Shown here in pieces: positions 16,501 to 24,923 of a DNA stretch of 64,000 bases. Made by a program: the position numbers and the translations under genes. Source of the stretch: an uncultured Chitinophagaceae bacterium (GTDB taxonomy: Bacteria > Bacteroidota > Bacteroidia > Chitinophagales > Chitinophagaceae). The notes beneath the pieces are model-generated. The model saw only the letters and a program-made list of their open reading frames with translations, made no database searches and had not been told where the DNA came from. The stretch is from contig CALCII010000010.1 of the NCBI GenBank assembly GCA_937907395.1, forward strand, positions 1-64,000, given 5' to 3'. Each line of letters starts with the position of its first letter. Positions within the stretch are counted from its first letter, which is position 1.

Positions 16501-17570
16501 CATTTACTTTCCCCATTGGGAAAATTGTTGGTTCCGAATATCATTACCGTCCGTTTATTATTTCTGCACCTGCCAACAGCACCACTCAATATACAATCGA
16601 GTTTCAACGCTCCAATCCGTATTTGCAGGGGCCCATCAGTGCTGCGGCTGTTGCGGCGGGATTATCTCATATCAGCAATTGTGAATATTGGGATTTTACT
16701 GCCGGCCCCGCTTCGCCTCCTGTTGATGTTACATTATCCTGGTCAAATAATCCACTAGGAAGAAGTAAATGTAACACAGGTGCTTATGTCAATGATGTGA
16801 ATTACCTCGTTGTTGCTCCTTACTACAATGGTGAGTGGGGCGATCAGTATTCACCTTATTTCGGACGTAGCTCCACATCTGGCAGTGCCAATCCGGTTGT
16901 GAGTCCTTTTTTGAGTTATATCACATGGAATGCCCCAACCGGAGCAGGTCCCTATGATATTGACAGTTATAAAAAGTTTGTGCTGGCGTCAACCGACTGG
17001 CGTTATAATCCGCTTCCGTTTGATTTATCTGTGTTTGCAGCCAGGGAGAAAAATGGAGTTGTTGATATTAACTGGTCGGTATTGCAGAATCAGCTGTTTG
17101 AATCATACGCAGTTGAAACAAGTGCAGATGGAATTCATTTCAAATCATTCACTGTTCAGCAGGCCGATGCTTTACAAACTGCGGCATCCTATTCTGCAGT
17201 TCATATACAACCGGTACAAGGGTGGAATTATTACCGCTTGGTTGCAACAGATTATATGGGGCAACATTTTGTTTCGTCAGTGGTACGTGTTTGGCTGAAA
17301 AGCAAAACAGGAGGGGAGCCGTCAATTCTTTCAAATCCAGTCACAGGAAACTCAATTCAGATTGATCCCGGAAATCTTTCAAGAGGAAAATACAGGGTGC
17401 AGCTTTTAGGTGCAGATGGAAAGATTGTTGGCGAAGAAGTGACAGAAATTACAGCAAATGGTTTGCCTTTTACCATTCCGGTAAGGGCCGGTTTCCTGAA
17501 AGGAATGTTTGTTGTGAGGATGATAAGTGATAAAGGGAATGTCATACAATTGAAGGGGGTAAAATTGTAA
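13509..17570 (+). CDS. Large secreted beta-strand-repeat protein, T9SS-type tail
   Basis: 1353-residue secreted protein. ATG 13509 begins MRKRILFIFVTMLFLFQGTEAQ, a clear signal peptide; the in-frame ATG at 13440 would bury it. About residues 150-560 contain autotransporter-associated beta-strand repeats (LSGANTYTGGTYISGSGNLQ, GTNSYTGSTTISGGTVTF, LTKSGTGTLLITNTSNSFSG), usually a right-handed beta-helix. Around residues 620-680 is an FSSTASWQGGVVPPANSNIVV module of the kind seen in other T9SS cargo. The C-terminal 150 residues comprise VDINWSVLQNQLFESYAVETSADGIHF, a fibronectin-like module found before sorting domains, then RGKYRVQLLGADGKIV and GFLKGMFVVRMISDKGNVIQLKGVKL, a divergent type-A sorting domain. 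Function is likely adhesion or matrix; ligand unknown. Confidence 0.84.
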   Translation: MRKRILFIFVTMLFLFQGTEAQTIFDWLSAAPDGNFKQGLAGDRWYDNSLLVNLQDEPTGSGIILRFNNNSQLSLNNNVTGFTIHRLLFDVSSTSSRSLGGNTLTMVSYAGTNARIDNQSTGAHIITFGVNGDAGAPLEIKPVGGNLTINGSIDNMGSSVWITGTGGKTLAIGGGITGAGSFDLRNNTVVILSGANTYTGGTYISGSGNLQFTSDANLGTGGDVYINGGTLSLTSGTVSTSRNFLLGPTSGFSTATLAIAGSYTINGLISNNGSGFGNLTKSGTGTLLITNTSNSFSGTVYVGNGTLSIAGDGALGGSPTVVLDRNATLSVTAGNDVSSRNYYIGPGGGFDSSFFNITAPSFTITGVLLNNGTSNTSLVKTGNGVLIFDGVAKGYGSLTSTTSIRAGIIRIAGGANRMPVTTNVVLWNVAGAGLDLNGNNQQVNSLAGGGTTGGHVTLGGGSITITGNAATTYGGNISGSGAFTHTGSGSITLMGTNSYTGSTTISGGTVTFNTAAALPSGTNITLSNNATFAIGASNTSAITAGILTITSGGTIDLGTGTNAYDLTFANSGPAFTGTLTIQNWSYSGGKRIFFTDATHIGTVLAQIAFEGYGTGAAFNGATNEIIPASLYYTVAGPGSGNFSSTASWQGGVVPPANSNIVVRSGFTLTLDGSYSLKSIDVSSGAVFSCTAANTLTLGSAAAGYSKFSNNGTATFTDGTIVFGSAGGYIDGTTATTINNLTSSGPVRFKRAPAVNGLLLVNSGSAFTGSAPNYGTSSTLQYATGGTYQRNVEWNNHTTGAGYPNHILISGATEVRTDLYPVTVSTNDKIGLRGNLTIEAGSHLNHKNKWYLFYIGGNLSVDGTLSLSGGTSPGADMYLNGNWYRGTAGVIDYNYATLSRWVYLQGSSNVTISRPSGYSEAIPQLVLSKPIGGYNTITLNCPLNIYSVLSFQAGGIIVSTTANMLSISDRVAIQGTPGTASFISGPVLKVGRAFNTTQPFTFPIGKIVGSEYHYRPFIISAPANSTTQYTIEFQRSNPYLQGPISAAAVAAGLSHISNCEYWDFTAGPASPPVDVTLSWSNNPLGRSKCNTGAYVNDVNYLVVAPYYNGEWGDQYSPYFGRSSTSGSANPVVSPFLSYITWNAPTGAGPYDIDSYKKFVLASTDWRYNPLPFDLSVFAAREKNGVVDINWSVLQNQLFESYAVETSADGIHFKSFTVQQADALQTAASYSAVHIQPVQGWNYYRLVATDYMGQHFVSSVVRVWLKSKTGGEPSILSNPVTGNSIQIDPGNLSRGKYRVQLLGADGKIVGEEVTEITANGLPFTIPVRAGFLKGMFVVRMISDKGNVIQLKGVKL

Positions 17571-17853
17571 ATGTGGAAGATTTTAACCACCGCTGTTCAA
17601 AACGAACACTTGTTGATCGTATTTTTGTTGTAAATAATTATAAATGAGCATGTTACGATATTATTAATTTTAACATTTATTTGAAAATATTAAGATTAAT
17701 AAGTAGCTTGCCCTGATTTACCCGGTCTTTTAGATACCATTTGTCGACTGAATGTTTTTTTGACTGACATGAATGTGACAAACAGTAGCGAAGCTGTATT
17801 TATACCGGAGTAAACAAAAGAAGTTAATCCGATATACCGTAAAACAATCGATT
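17571..17853. other. 283-bp AT-rich leader gap before the polysaccharide locus
   Basis: No gene is seen. The stretch is strongly AT-rich (for example ATATTATTAATTTTAACATTTATTTG near 17660-17685) and should hold the promoter of the polysaccharide operon, but no box pair is convincing enough to name. No JUMPstart or other anti-termination motif was recognised. Confidence 0.4.
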
Positions 17854-18270
17854 ATGATTCCTTTCAGGAAAAATCAAAAAATTGCCATAGCCTGTTATAA
17901 TGAACAGGAAGAAAGCGTATGGCAATCCGAATTAAAAGAAGTGGGCCTCCCCTTTGTACAGGTGAGTAACAGGCAAAACAAATTGTCGTCTACCCGGGAA
18001 CGTGCTTTGGTTTTATTGCATCCCGATTTCGATCAGTTTTCTTCCACAGAGTTCAGGCAAATTAAAGACGTGCTTCAAAATGGCGATACCGAATTTATTG
18101 TTATTGTATCCTCTGATTCCCGTTGGAAGAAAACACTCCCGGCTGAACAGTGTCTCTATATGCCGGATAATACACATCCTTTAGAAGTGGCCCGCAGTTT
18201 GGTTGAAAAACTCAACCTGACGATTTATCTCAACAAACCTCAATATGCACTTTCGTTTTTCAGTTTTTAG
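17854..18270 (+). CDS. Hypothetical protein at the head of the polysaccharide operon
   Basis: 138-residue cytoplasmic protein that I do not recognise. It has alternating strand-helix character: IAIACYNEQEESVWQSELKEVGL, RERALVLLHPDFDQFSSTEFRQIKDVL, TEFIVIVSSDSRWKKTL, LEVARSLVEKLNL. This could be a small three-layer alpha/beta fold such as a receiver-like or TIR-like domain, but no catalytic motif is visible. It has no signal peptide or membrane segment. Its last 26 bp overlap the start of the wza-like gene, so it is probably co-translated with it and may be a regulatory or accessory protein of polysaccharide export. ATG 17854 is the only early start. Confidence 0.6.
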   Translation: MIPFRKNQKIAIACYNEQEESVWQSELKEVGLPFVQVSNRQNKLSSTRERALVLLHPDFDQFSSTEFRQIKDVLQNGDTEFIVIVSSDSRWKKTLPAEQCLYMPDNTHPLEVARSLVEKLNLTIYLNKPQYALSFFSF

Positions 18271-19054
18271 AAATCTCCTCCTTTTCAGTTTTTTTTCAGC
18301 GTTTTTCTTTTCGTGTGTGCCTGCCCGTAAGGCCATTTTTTTTAATGGTATGCAGGTGGGAAAAGAGCAGGTGGATAAGGCTGCCGAAGAAGCTGCCAAA
18401 CGGATTTTCCCCGGAGACCGTGTTGTTGTATCAATTGTAGTGGAACACCCGGATGTGGTGTTGCTCAACCAGGGGCTTACTGCATCCAACGGAGGTGTTC
18501 AGCAGGGACAGGCCAGTGGCGGTTATGGTTACCTAGTAGACAAAGATGGCAACATTGAAATGGTGAAGTTGGGTGTGGTTCATGTAGCTGGCAAAACTCC
18601 GGCTGAAGTGGCGACAGAAGTAACCCAGAGAGTAGCACTTTTATACAAAGATCCGCAGGTGTATTGTGCACTATCCGGACGTGTTTTGTTCTTAGGTGGC
18701 GGTTCAATCAATATGAATACTGGTAGTAATGGTGGTTCCATTCCTATTCTGAACGACCGGTTAACGATTCTGGAAGCACTGGCGTTAAGAGGCATTGGTG
18801 ATCCTACCGGTGTAAGAGACCGTGTTTGGGTGATACGTGAAAGAGGTGGTGAACGTGAGATCGGACTGATAGATATCAACAGTAAAGACGTATTTCGTTC
18901 TCCGTATTATTATCTGCGTAACAATGATGTAATCTATATGGAGCCGAACCGTTTGAATACCTTTCTTACCATTAACGCTCCGTTACGTACACTTTTCGTA
19001 ACGAGTATATCCACCCTTGCACTCTTTCTGAGCGTGATTTCATTGGTGAAATAA
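18245..19054 (+). CDS. Wza-like outer-membrane polysaccharide export lipoprotein
   Basis: 269-residue OPX-family protein that forms the outer-membrane exit channel for capsular or exopolysaccharide. The N-terminus is a lipoprotein signal ending FFFSC near residue 20. The polysaccharide-export domain follows (FPGDRVVVSIVVEHPDVVLLNQG, YGYLVDKDGNIEMVKLGVVHVAGKTPAEVATEV), then an SLBB-like domain (QVYCALSGRVLFLGG, PILNDRLTILEALALRGIGDPTGVRDRVWVIRE). It ends with a hydrophobic helix (LRTLFVTSISTLALFLSVISLV), as in Bacteroidota members of the family. It sits directly before its expected inner-membrane partner, the Wzc-like kinase, 40 bp away, and its start overlaps the preceding gene by 26 bp. Confidence 0.92.
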   Translation: MHFRFSVFRNLLLFSFFSAFFFSCVPARKAIFFNGMQVGKEQVDKAAEEAAKRIFPGDRVVVSIVVEHPDVVLLNQGLTASNGGVQQGQASGGYGYLVDKDGNIEMVKLGVVHVAGKTPAEVATEVTQRVALLYKDPQVYCALSGRVLFLGGGSINMNTGSNGGSIPILNDRLTILEALALRGIGDPTGVRDRVWVIRERGGEREIGLIDINSKDVFRSPYYYLRNNDVIYMEPNRLNTFLTINAPLRTLFVTSISTLALFLSVISLVK

Positions 19055-19094
19055 TACCGGTTCAATTAATTATTAAGTAAAATCATTTTTAGAT

Positions 19095-21419
19095 ATGGAT
19101 AGAAATCCATGGGAAAGCCAGCAGGAGCAGGAATATGTACAGGGAGTGGCCCCCACAGCCCCGCGGAAAAGTAATAATGCCTGGGATATTCATTACCGCC
19201 GGGTACTTTCAGTATGGCCCTGGATGTTGCCGGCCGGCTTATTGTTCCTTGCTATTGCATGGTTCTATCTCAGGTACCAGGATGATGTGTACCGTGTAAG
19301 TGCCAGCATTGTGATACAGGATCCTTCTTTGCAAAATGCAAACATGTACAGTTCCAAGGATCCGATCAATGACAATATTGCCCGTTTGAAATCACCCACT
19401 TTGATGAAACGGGTAGTGGATACAATGGGTTTGTCATTTAAGTCAATTGTAAAAGGAAACATCAAAGACCGTTACTTGTATGAAGAAGTAACTTGGAAAG
19501 TGGTGAACAGGACTTCCGGTAAAGATGGTAACCTCTTTTTTGAAATAACCAATAAAGGAAATTCATTTCAGTGGAAAAGCGGAAACCAAACCGGCACAGG
19601 CACCTGGAATGTGCCCTTCTTTATTGGAAAGGACGAGATATTGCTGCAAAAGAAAATTGCTAATGTATCAGACCAGTTTCAATGTTTTGAAGTAGACTCA
19701 TGGGGAGAAGCGTTCCAGTTAATTTCCTCACTCAATGTATCCAGTTCCAAGATCAGTAATGTGGTGGAAATTGGTTTGGAAGATATTCAGCGCCAACGTG
19801 CTGTTGATATCATTAATACACTCATTCAGATTTATAATTATTCCTTACTTACCGAAAAACGTAAATCACAGGAGCAGGCGGTGAAGTTTATCGGGGAACG
19901 CCTCGAGCCTTTGTCTTTTCAACTGGATTCTATTGAAGACGTACTGGCACGTTTTAAGGCAGAGAAAGGAATTATTTTACAAGGGGGATACCTGAGTAAA
20001 GTGATTGGCTTTGATGACCAGATTGGTAGTTACCAGCTGAATCAATCAGTGATTAATTCTTCTGAGAACTATCTGAAGAATCCTTCCACTCCTTCAGGAC
20101 AGGTTTCAGTAACCGGATTGTCGGACAATATTCTGCAGCAAACCGTTGCCGGTTTATTGCAACTATGGGGGGAGCGGGAGAAACTTTCGTTAACCTTAAC
20201 GGACAACAATCCGAAAATGCAATTGCTGGATAAACAGATTAAAGAGGCCAGGGAAAACCTGTTTGTTCAGTTAAATAATTATAAGAGAGTAAACCAGATA
20301 TCCGAGAAGTTTACACAGGATTTACGAAACAATGCCGCCAGTAAATTCAGTTTACTGCCCTTTGAAGAAAAGCGGTTGAATGAGATACTTCGCTTCCAGA
20401 GTATTAAACTGAATCAGTTTCTGGATCTGTTAAAGAAAAAAGAAGAAGCCGGTATTGCATTAGCCAGTGTGGCTGTTGAAACATTTATTATTCGTCCGGC
20501 CTTAATTCCAAATACACCCATCAGTCCGGCAAGAAGTAAAATTCTGATCACTGCGTTTCTGATTGGTATATGGCTGCCTTTTGTGATAGCACTGATTGCT
20601 GAATTCCTCAATAATAAGATTGTAAGTAAGAACCAACTGCAGCAAATGCTTACGCCCCCCATTCTTGCAGAACTGGACCTTGTTGAGAACAGCCAGGATA
20701 TTTTACATGTTAAACGCAAAGACCGTTCAGTATTTGGGGAACAGATCAGGAGTTTAAGGGCCTCCCTTCGTTATTATTCCAAAGAAGGAAAAGCATTTCA
20801 TATTCTTGTTACATCAAGCATGAGCGGTGAGGGTAAGTCCTTTGTATCGGCAAACCTTGCTGCCAGTTTTGCCTTGCAGGGCAAGCGGGTGGCATTGATG
20901 GAATTTGATATGCGCAGGCCGAAGCTTTCCAAACGTTTCGGTTATAACCAGAAGATTGGTATCTCCACTTTCCTCATAGGAAAAACTTCAATCGTGGAAG
21001 GAGTGTTCAGAGTACAGGAAGAAGGGCACCTCGATTTATTCCCTGCAGGCCCGGTTCCACCTAACCCCTCCGAATTGATGTCGAGCCCTGCTATGCAGGA
21101 ATTGAAAGATTACCTCGATGCGAATTATGATGTGGTGATTATGGATACCCCGCCGAATGGAATTGTTGCCGACGCCCAGTTATTGCAGTCATGGACAGAT
21201 ATCACACTGGTATTAACACGTTTCCGCTTAACAGTGAGAGAACAGGTTCGTGAAATTGAAGAATGGCATCAGTCAGGTATCTTCCCCACAATGGGTGTGA
21301 TTCTGAATGGTGTGCAGGTGCGTGGATACTATGGAAACAAATACAGTTATTATTACACCAAACGTAAATACGGTTATAAATACTATTCAACAGATGAATC
21401 GTTGAAAGAAGATAGTTAA
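19095..21419 (+). CDS. Wzc-like chain-length regulator/tyrosine kinase
   Basis: 774-residue inner-membrane polysaccharide co-polymerase with a fused bacterial tyrosine kinase. The first transmembrane helix is near residues 43-60 (WMLPAGLLFLAIAWFYL) and the second near 475-500 (SKILITAFLIGIWLPFVIALIA), flanking a large periplasmic Wzz-type domain with coiled-coil segments. The C-terminal kinase has a Walker A (SGEGKS near 577-582), Walker A-prime (LMEFDMRRPK near 601) and Walker B (VVIMDTPP near 680). The tail is a tyrosine cluster (GYYGNKYSYYYTKRKYGYKYY), the site of autophosphorylation that controls chain length and export in the family. It pairs with the Wza-like protein. No matching low-molecular-weight tyrosine phosphatase is in the window. 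Confidence 0.93.
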   Translation: MDRNPWESQQEQEYVQGVAPTAPRKSNNAWDIHYRRVLSVWPWMLPAGLLFLAIAWFYLRYQDDVYRVSASIVIQDPSLQNANMYSSKDPINDNIARLKSPTLMKRVVDTMGLSFKSIVKGNIKDRYLYEEVTWKVVNRTSGKDGNLFFEITNKGNSFQWKSGNQTGTGTWNVPFFIGKDEILLQKKIANVSDQFQCFEVDSWGEAFQLISSLNVSSSKISNVVEIGLEDIQRQRAVDIINTLIQIYNYSLLTEKRKSQEQAVKFIGERLEPLSFQLDSIEDVLARFKAEKGIILQGGYLSKVIGFDDQIGSYQLNQSVINSSENYLKNPSTPSGQVSVTGLSDNILQQTVAGLLQLWGEREKLSLTLTDNNPKMQLLDKQIKEARENLFVQLNNYKRVNQISEKFTQDLRNNAASKFSLLPFEEKRLNEILRFQSIKLNQFLDLLKKKEEAGIALASVAVETFIIRPALIPNTPISPARSKILITAFLIGIWLPFVIALIAEFLNNKIVSKNQLQQMLTPPILAELDLVENSQDILHVKRKDRSVFGEQIRSLRASLRYYSKEGKAFHILVTSSMSGEGKSFVSANLAASFALQGKRVALMEFDMRRPKLSKRFGYNQKIGISTFLIGKTSIVEGVFRVQEEGHLDLFPAGPVPPNPSELMSSPAMQELKDYLDANYDVVIMDTPPNGIVADAQLLQSWTDITLVLTRFRLTVREQVREIEEWHQSGIFPTMGVILNGVQVRGYYGNKYSYYYTKRKYGYKYYSTDESLKEDS

Positions 21420-21423
21420 ATGT

Positions 21424-21552
21424 GAGATGCTTAATGTTTACTGCTGAATGCAAAATGCTCAATGCGAAATGCTGAAAACCCAACCGACAGCATCGGTGGC
21501 TTATTGAAACACAGGATCATTTGCCTTACGCATTAAGCATTAAGCTTTCCGC
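21424..21552. repeat. ATGC/GCATTAAGC-type dispersed repeat
   Basis: The gap after wzc is made of short near-repeats: GATGCTTAATG, CTGAATGCAAAATGCTCAATGC and AATGCTGAAAAC at 21424-21475, then ACGCATTAAGCATTAAGC at 21528-21545. The 19 bases at 21530-21548 are the exact reverse complement of 51582-51600 inside a glycosyltransferase gene. Related DNA lies at 1797-1830 and 54549-54580. Confidence 0.7.
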
Positions 21553-21568
21553 TTCAAAATTTAGATAA

Positions 21569-22621
21569 ATGAAACATGTTTTTATTACAGGAACTGCAGG
21601 GTTTATTGGTTTCTGGCTGACAAGAAAATTACTCGATGCAGGTTATAAAGTTACAGGCTATGACTGCATCAATGATTATTATGATGTGAATCTTAAATTT
21701 TCCAGGTTGCGGGAAAGTGGAATCGATGTGTCTAAGATTGAGTATGGTAAACCTGTTACTTCAGAAAGTGGGTTGTACACCTTCGTAAAAGGGGAGCTTA
21801 CAGATAAAGCGCTGATCGATTCATTATTTGCAGAACATAAATATCATGTAGCAGTAAACCTGGCAGCACAGGCAGGTGTTCGTTATTCGCTTACACATCC
21901 TTATGTATATACAGAAAGCAATGTAACAGGATTCCTGAACATATTGGAAGCCTGCCGTCACAATCCTGTTGAACATTTATTGTATGCCAGCAGTTCGAGT
22001 GTGTATGGACTGAACTCCAAAATGCCATTGGATGAAACCCAGACAACCGATCATCCCATGAGCTTATACGCTGCCACCAAAAAGGCCAATGAAATGATGG
22101 CGCATTGTTACAGTAACCTGTATGATATACCTACTACCGGGCTTCGTTTCTTTACGGTGTATGGTCCTTGGGGCCGCCCGGATATGGCTTTATTCCTCTT
22201 TACCAAAGCCATGTTGGCAGGAGAGCCGGTAAACCTCTTTAATAATGGGGAAATGATCCGTGACTTTACTTATGTGGATGATATTGTAGAATCCATCAAA
22301 CGTTTGATTCCTTTGCCTCCGCAGAAAAATCCTGATTGGGATAGTAAGAGTGCACCAACGCCTACTTCGTCTGTGCCTTACCGTGTCCTCAATATCGGCA
22401 ACAGTCACCCGGTTCAGCTGAGTGCCTATATTGAAGCAATTGAAAAAGAACTGGGCATTAAAGCCATAAAGAACCTCATGCCGATGCAACCGGGCGATGT
22501 GCCGGCCACGCATGCCGATTGCAGCAGCCTGGAAACCATTACCGGCTATCGTCCAAAGGTTACCATTGATGAAGGTGTAACACAATTTGTTCGCTGGTAC
22601 AGGTCTTATTACGGAAAATAA
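21569..22621 (+). CDS. UDP-glucuronate 4-epimerase-like NAD-dependent epimerase
   Basis: 350-residue short-chain dehydrogenase-type sugar-nucleotide epimerase. It has the Rossmann glycine motif GTAGFIG (residues 8-14) and the catalytic YxxxK as YAATK (Tyr167, Lys171), with SSSSVYG supplying the serine/threonine. The insertion YDCINDYYDVNLKFSRL and the stretch LTHPYVYTESNVTGFLNILEACR, PWGRPDMALFLFTKAMLAGEP are typical of UDP-glucuronate/galacturonate 4-epimerases. It would supply UDP-galacturonate for the repeat unit. Substrate is inferred from family resemblance. It opens the biosynthetic part of the locus after the export pair. Confidence 0.9.
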   Translation: MKHVFITGTAGFIGFWLTRKLLDAGYKVTGYDCINDYYDVNLKFSRLRESGIDVSKIEYGKPVTSESGLYTFVKGELTDKALIDSLFAEHKYHVAVNLAAQAGVRYSLTHPYVYTESNVTGFLNILEACRHNPVEHLLYASSSSVYGLNSKMPLDETQTTDHPMSLYAATKKANEMMAHCYSNLYDIPTTGLRFFTVYGPWGRPDMALFLFTKAMLAGEPVNLFNNGEMIRDFTYVDDIVESIKRLIPLPPQKNPDWDSKSAPTPTSSVPYRVLNIGNSHPVQLSAYIEAIEKELGIKAIKNLMPMQPGDVPATHADCSSLETITGYRPKVTIDEGVTQFVRWYRSYYGK

Positions 22622-22652
22622 TTTCCGTTTACATCATAATGTAAATACCGAT

Positions 22653-23996
22653 ATGAAAGAAATTTCCAGGCTCTCTTTACAAGTAACATTTATTACATCT
22701 TTAGTATTTCTGGCTGCACTGCTGCTGGTGTCGGCCAATGCTGTTTTCTGGACGGCAGGGGTGGATGATTTTCATATCAAAATGTATATCGGTGAACACG
22801 GCCATTGGGACTACCTTAAAACCAGTTACCTGCATTGGGATGGCAGAGCCGTATCACCATTATTTTTCTTCCGTAATGAATTGATCCTTCATTTGCCTGC
22901 AGAAGTAATTGCTGTTTTTATAACTCTCGTTTTTATAGGTGTTGCCTGGTTCCTGCAGGAAGTAGTTGCATCCATCACTGGTTCTGAAAATGACAAATGG
23001 ATTACCGCACTTACAACCACGCTTCTTGTAACACTTTCATTATGGATGACCATGCGCCCGCACATGGCCCGTAGTATTTACTGGCCCACCGGAAGCATTT
23101 ACACACTCTTTAATTTTTCGGTATTTGCAGCTTTATATTATACATTCAAAAAAGAACGGTCGGCTCTTTTAGTTTATATCCTTGCATTTATTGCCAGTCT
23201 TAGTGGCGTGAATGTGGCAGCGGGTTTGTTTGCTGTTTTATTTGCAGCAAGGGTGCTGGGAGTGTGGAAGCAATCGCTGAAACAGGATTTACTTCTTTTT
23301 GGAATTATCATTGCGGGAACAGCTTTGTGTTCGCTGGCACCGGGCAATTTTGCAAGGGCAGCAGCCACAGGTAAAATGAGCCTGTCTCCGGTAAGTCTGC
23401 TCAAAGGTTTTTATGTGGTGTTCAAAGAATATTTCCTGATGAGTAAACTCCTGTTCCCATCAGCTTTGGTTACCGGGTTATTTATTGCAGCTGTAAGGAA
23501 ACCATTTGCAGTGTCATCTGCTGTTATCATAAAATGGATCATCGTATTTATTGTTGGGGCTTTAGCAACCATTGCTCCGTTTATGTTGCTTCCGGGATCA
23601 GCCAGTAAACATACATCTGTTTATTTTCAGAGTTACCTCTATGTTGCGGTATTGCTGGCAGTGATATTATTGTTTCAGCTTCTCCAGGTATATCGCTTTA
23701 AAATGGTGGCTGCTTTAGTGGCCGCTGTCTTTTTGATATGGGGTGCCAGAACTGCCTATTACCAGTACAAAATGGGAAAAGGAGTAAAAACACAAATCCT
23801 GAAACGTTATGAGTTCCTGGAAAGTAAGCGGGGTAGCAAAGATTCGGTTCTTGTGGACTCCATCATATTCCCGAAAAACTTTTTCACTACCAGTATCTGG
23901 GAAATGACGGATGATCCGGGCATGTATCAGAACCGTATGTATAGTGAATATTTTGGAACAGGGCCTGTTGGTTTAAAATCTCCTACCGCTAAATAA
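22653..23996 (+). CDS. DUF6056-like polytopic membrane protein
   Basis: 447-residue integral membrane protein with roughly ten hydrophobic segments. After the first helix (VTFITSLVFLAALLLVSANAVF) comes the periplasmic motif GVDDFHIKMYIGEHG and YLHWDGRAVSP, similar to the DDF/Y loop of GT-C-like membrane glycosyltransferases and the DUF6056 family. It may transfer a sugar from a lipid-phosphate donor, which fits the DPM1-like gene directly downstream (6 bp gap). ATG 22653 was chosen over an ATG at 22587, which would overlap the epimerase. Function is inferred only. Confidence 0.7.
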   Translation: MKEISRLSLQVTFITSLVFLAALLLVSANAVFWTAGVDDFHIKMYIGEHGHWDYLKTSYLHWDGRAVSPLFFFRNELILHLPAEVIAVFITLVFIGVAWFLQEVVASITGSENDKWITALTTTLLVTLSLWMTMRPHMARSIYWPTGSIYTLFNFSVFAALYYTFKKERSALLVYILAFIASLSGVNVAAGLFAVLFAARVLGVWKQSLKQDLLLFGIIIAGTALCSLAPGNFARAAATGKMSLSPVSLLKGFYVVFKEYFLMSKLLFPSALVTGLFIAAVRKPFAVSSAVIIKWIIVFIVGALATIAPFMLLPGSASKHTSVYFQSYLYVAVLLAVILLFQLLQVYRFKMVAALVAAVFLIWGARTAYYQYKMGKGVKTQILKRYEFLESKRGSKDSVLVDSIIFPKNFFTTSIWEMTDDPGMYQNRMYSEYFGTGPVGLKSPTAK

Positions 23997-24002
23997 AGCT
24001 TC

Positions 24003-24923
24003 ATGTTTTTATCAATCGTAAGTCCGGTGTACAGGGCAGAAGGGATCATTCCCGAGCTGGTGAAACGCATTCGTGCTGCTGTGGAACCTATTACCAACGA
24101 TTATGAAATCATTCTCGTGGAAGATGGAAGTCCGGATAACAGTTGGGCCGAAATGGTGGCTGAATCGAAGAAAGATGCCCGTGTGAAATCGGTAAAGCTG
24201 AGCCGCAACTTCGGACAACATTATGCAATTACAGCAGGGCTGGATCTTACACAGGGAGAGTGGGTGGTAGTAATGGATTGTGATTTACAGGATCGCCCCG
24301 AAGAGATCGGCCGCTTGTTGCAAGTGGCACAACAAGGCTCATCGGTTGTGCTGGCACGCAGGGTGGAACGCACCGATGGTTTTTTAAAAAAATTAAGTTC
24401 AAAAACGTTTTATACCGTTCTCAGTTATCTCACAGGCACCCGGCAGGATCCTTCTGTTGCCAACTTTGGTGTGTACCACAAATCTGTAGTGGAAGCCATC
24501 CGTTGTTTACGTGAGCCGATCCGTTATTTCCCAACGATGGTACGGTGGGTGGGTTTCAAAAAGAGTTATTTAGATATTGAACATGGGGAGCGGTTTTCCG
24601 GTTCCACCAGTTACAACTGGAGTAAATTGCTGCGCCTGGCAATGGATATCATACTGGCAAATTCTGATAAGCCGATACGATTAATTGTGAAAGCCGGTTT
24701 TCTCATTGCGATTGCTGCTTTCCTGTTCGGGCTCTATAGTATCTGGCGTTATCTGAATAACCAGATTGTAGTTCCCGGTTATACGAGCCTGTTAGTATCT
24801 GTATGGTTCATGGGTGGATTGATCATGATGGTGTTGGGAATTATAGGGCTGTATGTAGGAAAGATATTTGAAGGAGTGAAAAGAAGGCCTGTGTACATCA
24901 TTGAACAACGAATAAACGAATGA
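24003..24923 (+). CDS. DPM1/GtrB-like family 2 glycosyltransferase
   Basis: 306-residue membrane-anchored GT2. The catalytic domain begins LSIVSPVYRAEGIIPELVKRI, with EIILVEDGSPDNSW, SRNFGQHYAITAGLD and the metal-binding region VVVMDCDLQDRPEEI. Two transmembrane helices close the protein (VKAGFLIAIAAFLFGLYSIW and LLVSVWFMGGLIMMVLGIIGLYVG). This layout is that of polyprenyl-phosphate sugar synthases such as GtrB and ArnC, which load a sugar on undecaprenyl phosphate for a membrane transferase. The preceding polytopic protein may be that transferase. Its stop overlaps the next start (ATGA). Confidence 0.88.
   Translation: MFLSIVSPVYRAEGIIPELVKRIRAAVEPITNDYEIILVEDGSPDNSWAEMVAESKKDARVKSVKLSRNFGQHYAITAGLDLTQGEWVVVMDCDLQDRPEEIGRLLQVAQQGSSVVLARRVERTDGFLKKLSSKTFYTVLSYLTGTRQDPSVANFGVYHKSVVEAIRCLREPIRYFPTMVRWVGFKKSYLDIEHGERFSGSTSYNWSKLLRLAMDIILANSDKPIRLIVKAGFLIAIAAFLFGLYSIWRYLNNQIVVPGYTSLLVSVWFMGGLIMMVLGIIGLYVGKIFEGVKRRPVYIIEQRINE

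Noticed and set aside
21420..21568. Small RNA or gene between wzc and the epimerase
   Set aside because: The sequence is explained by the ATGC/GCATTAAGC repeat family and has no promoter-terminator pair.
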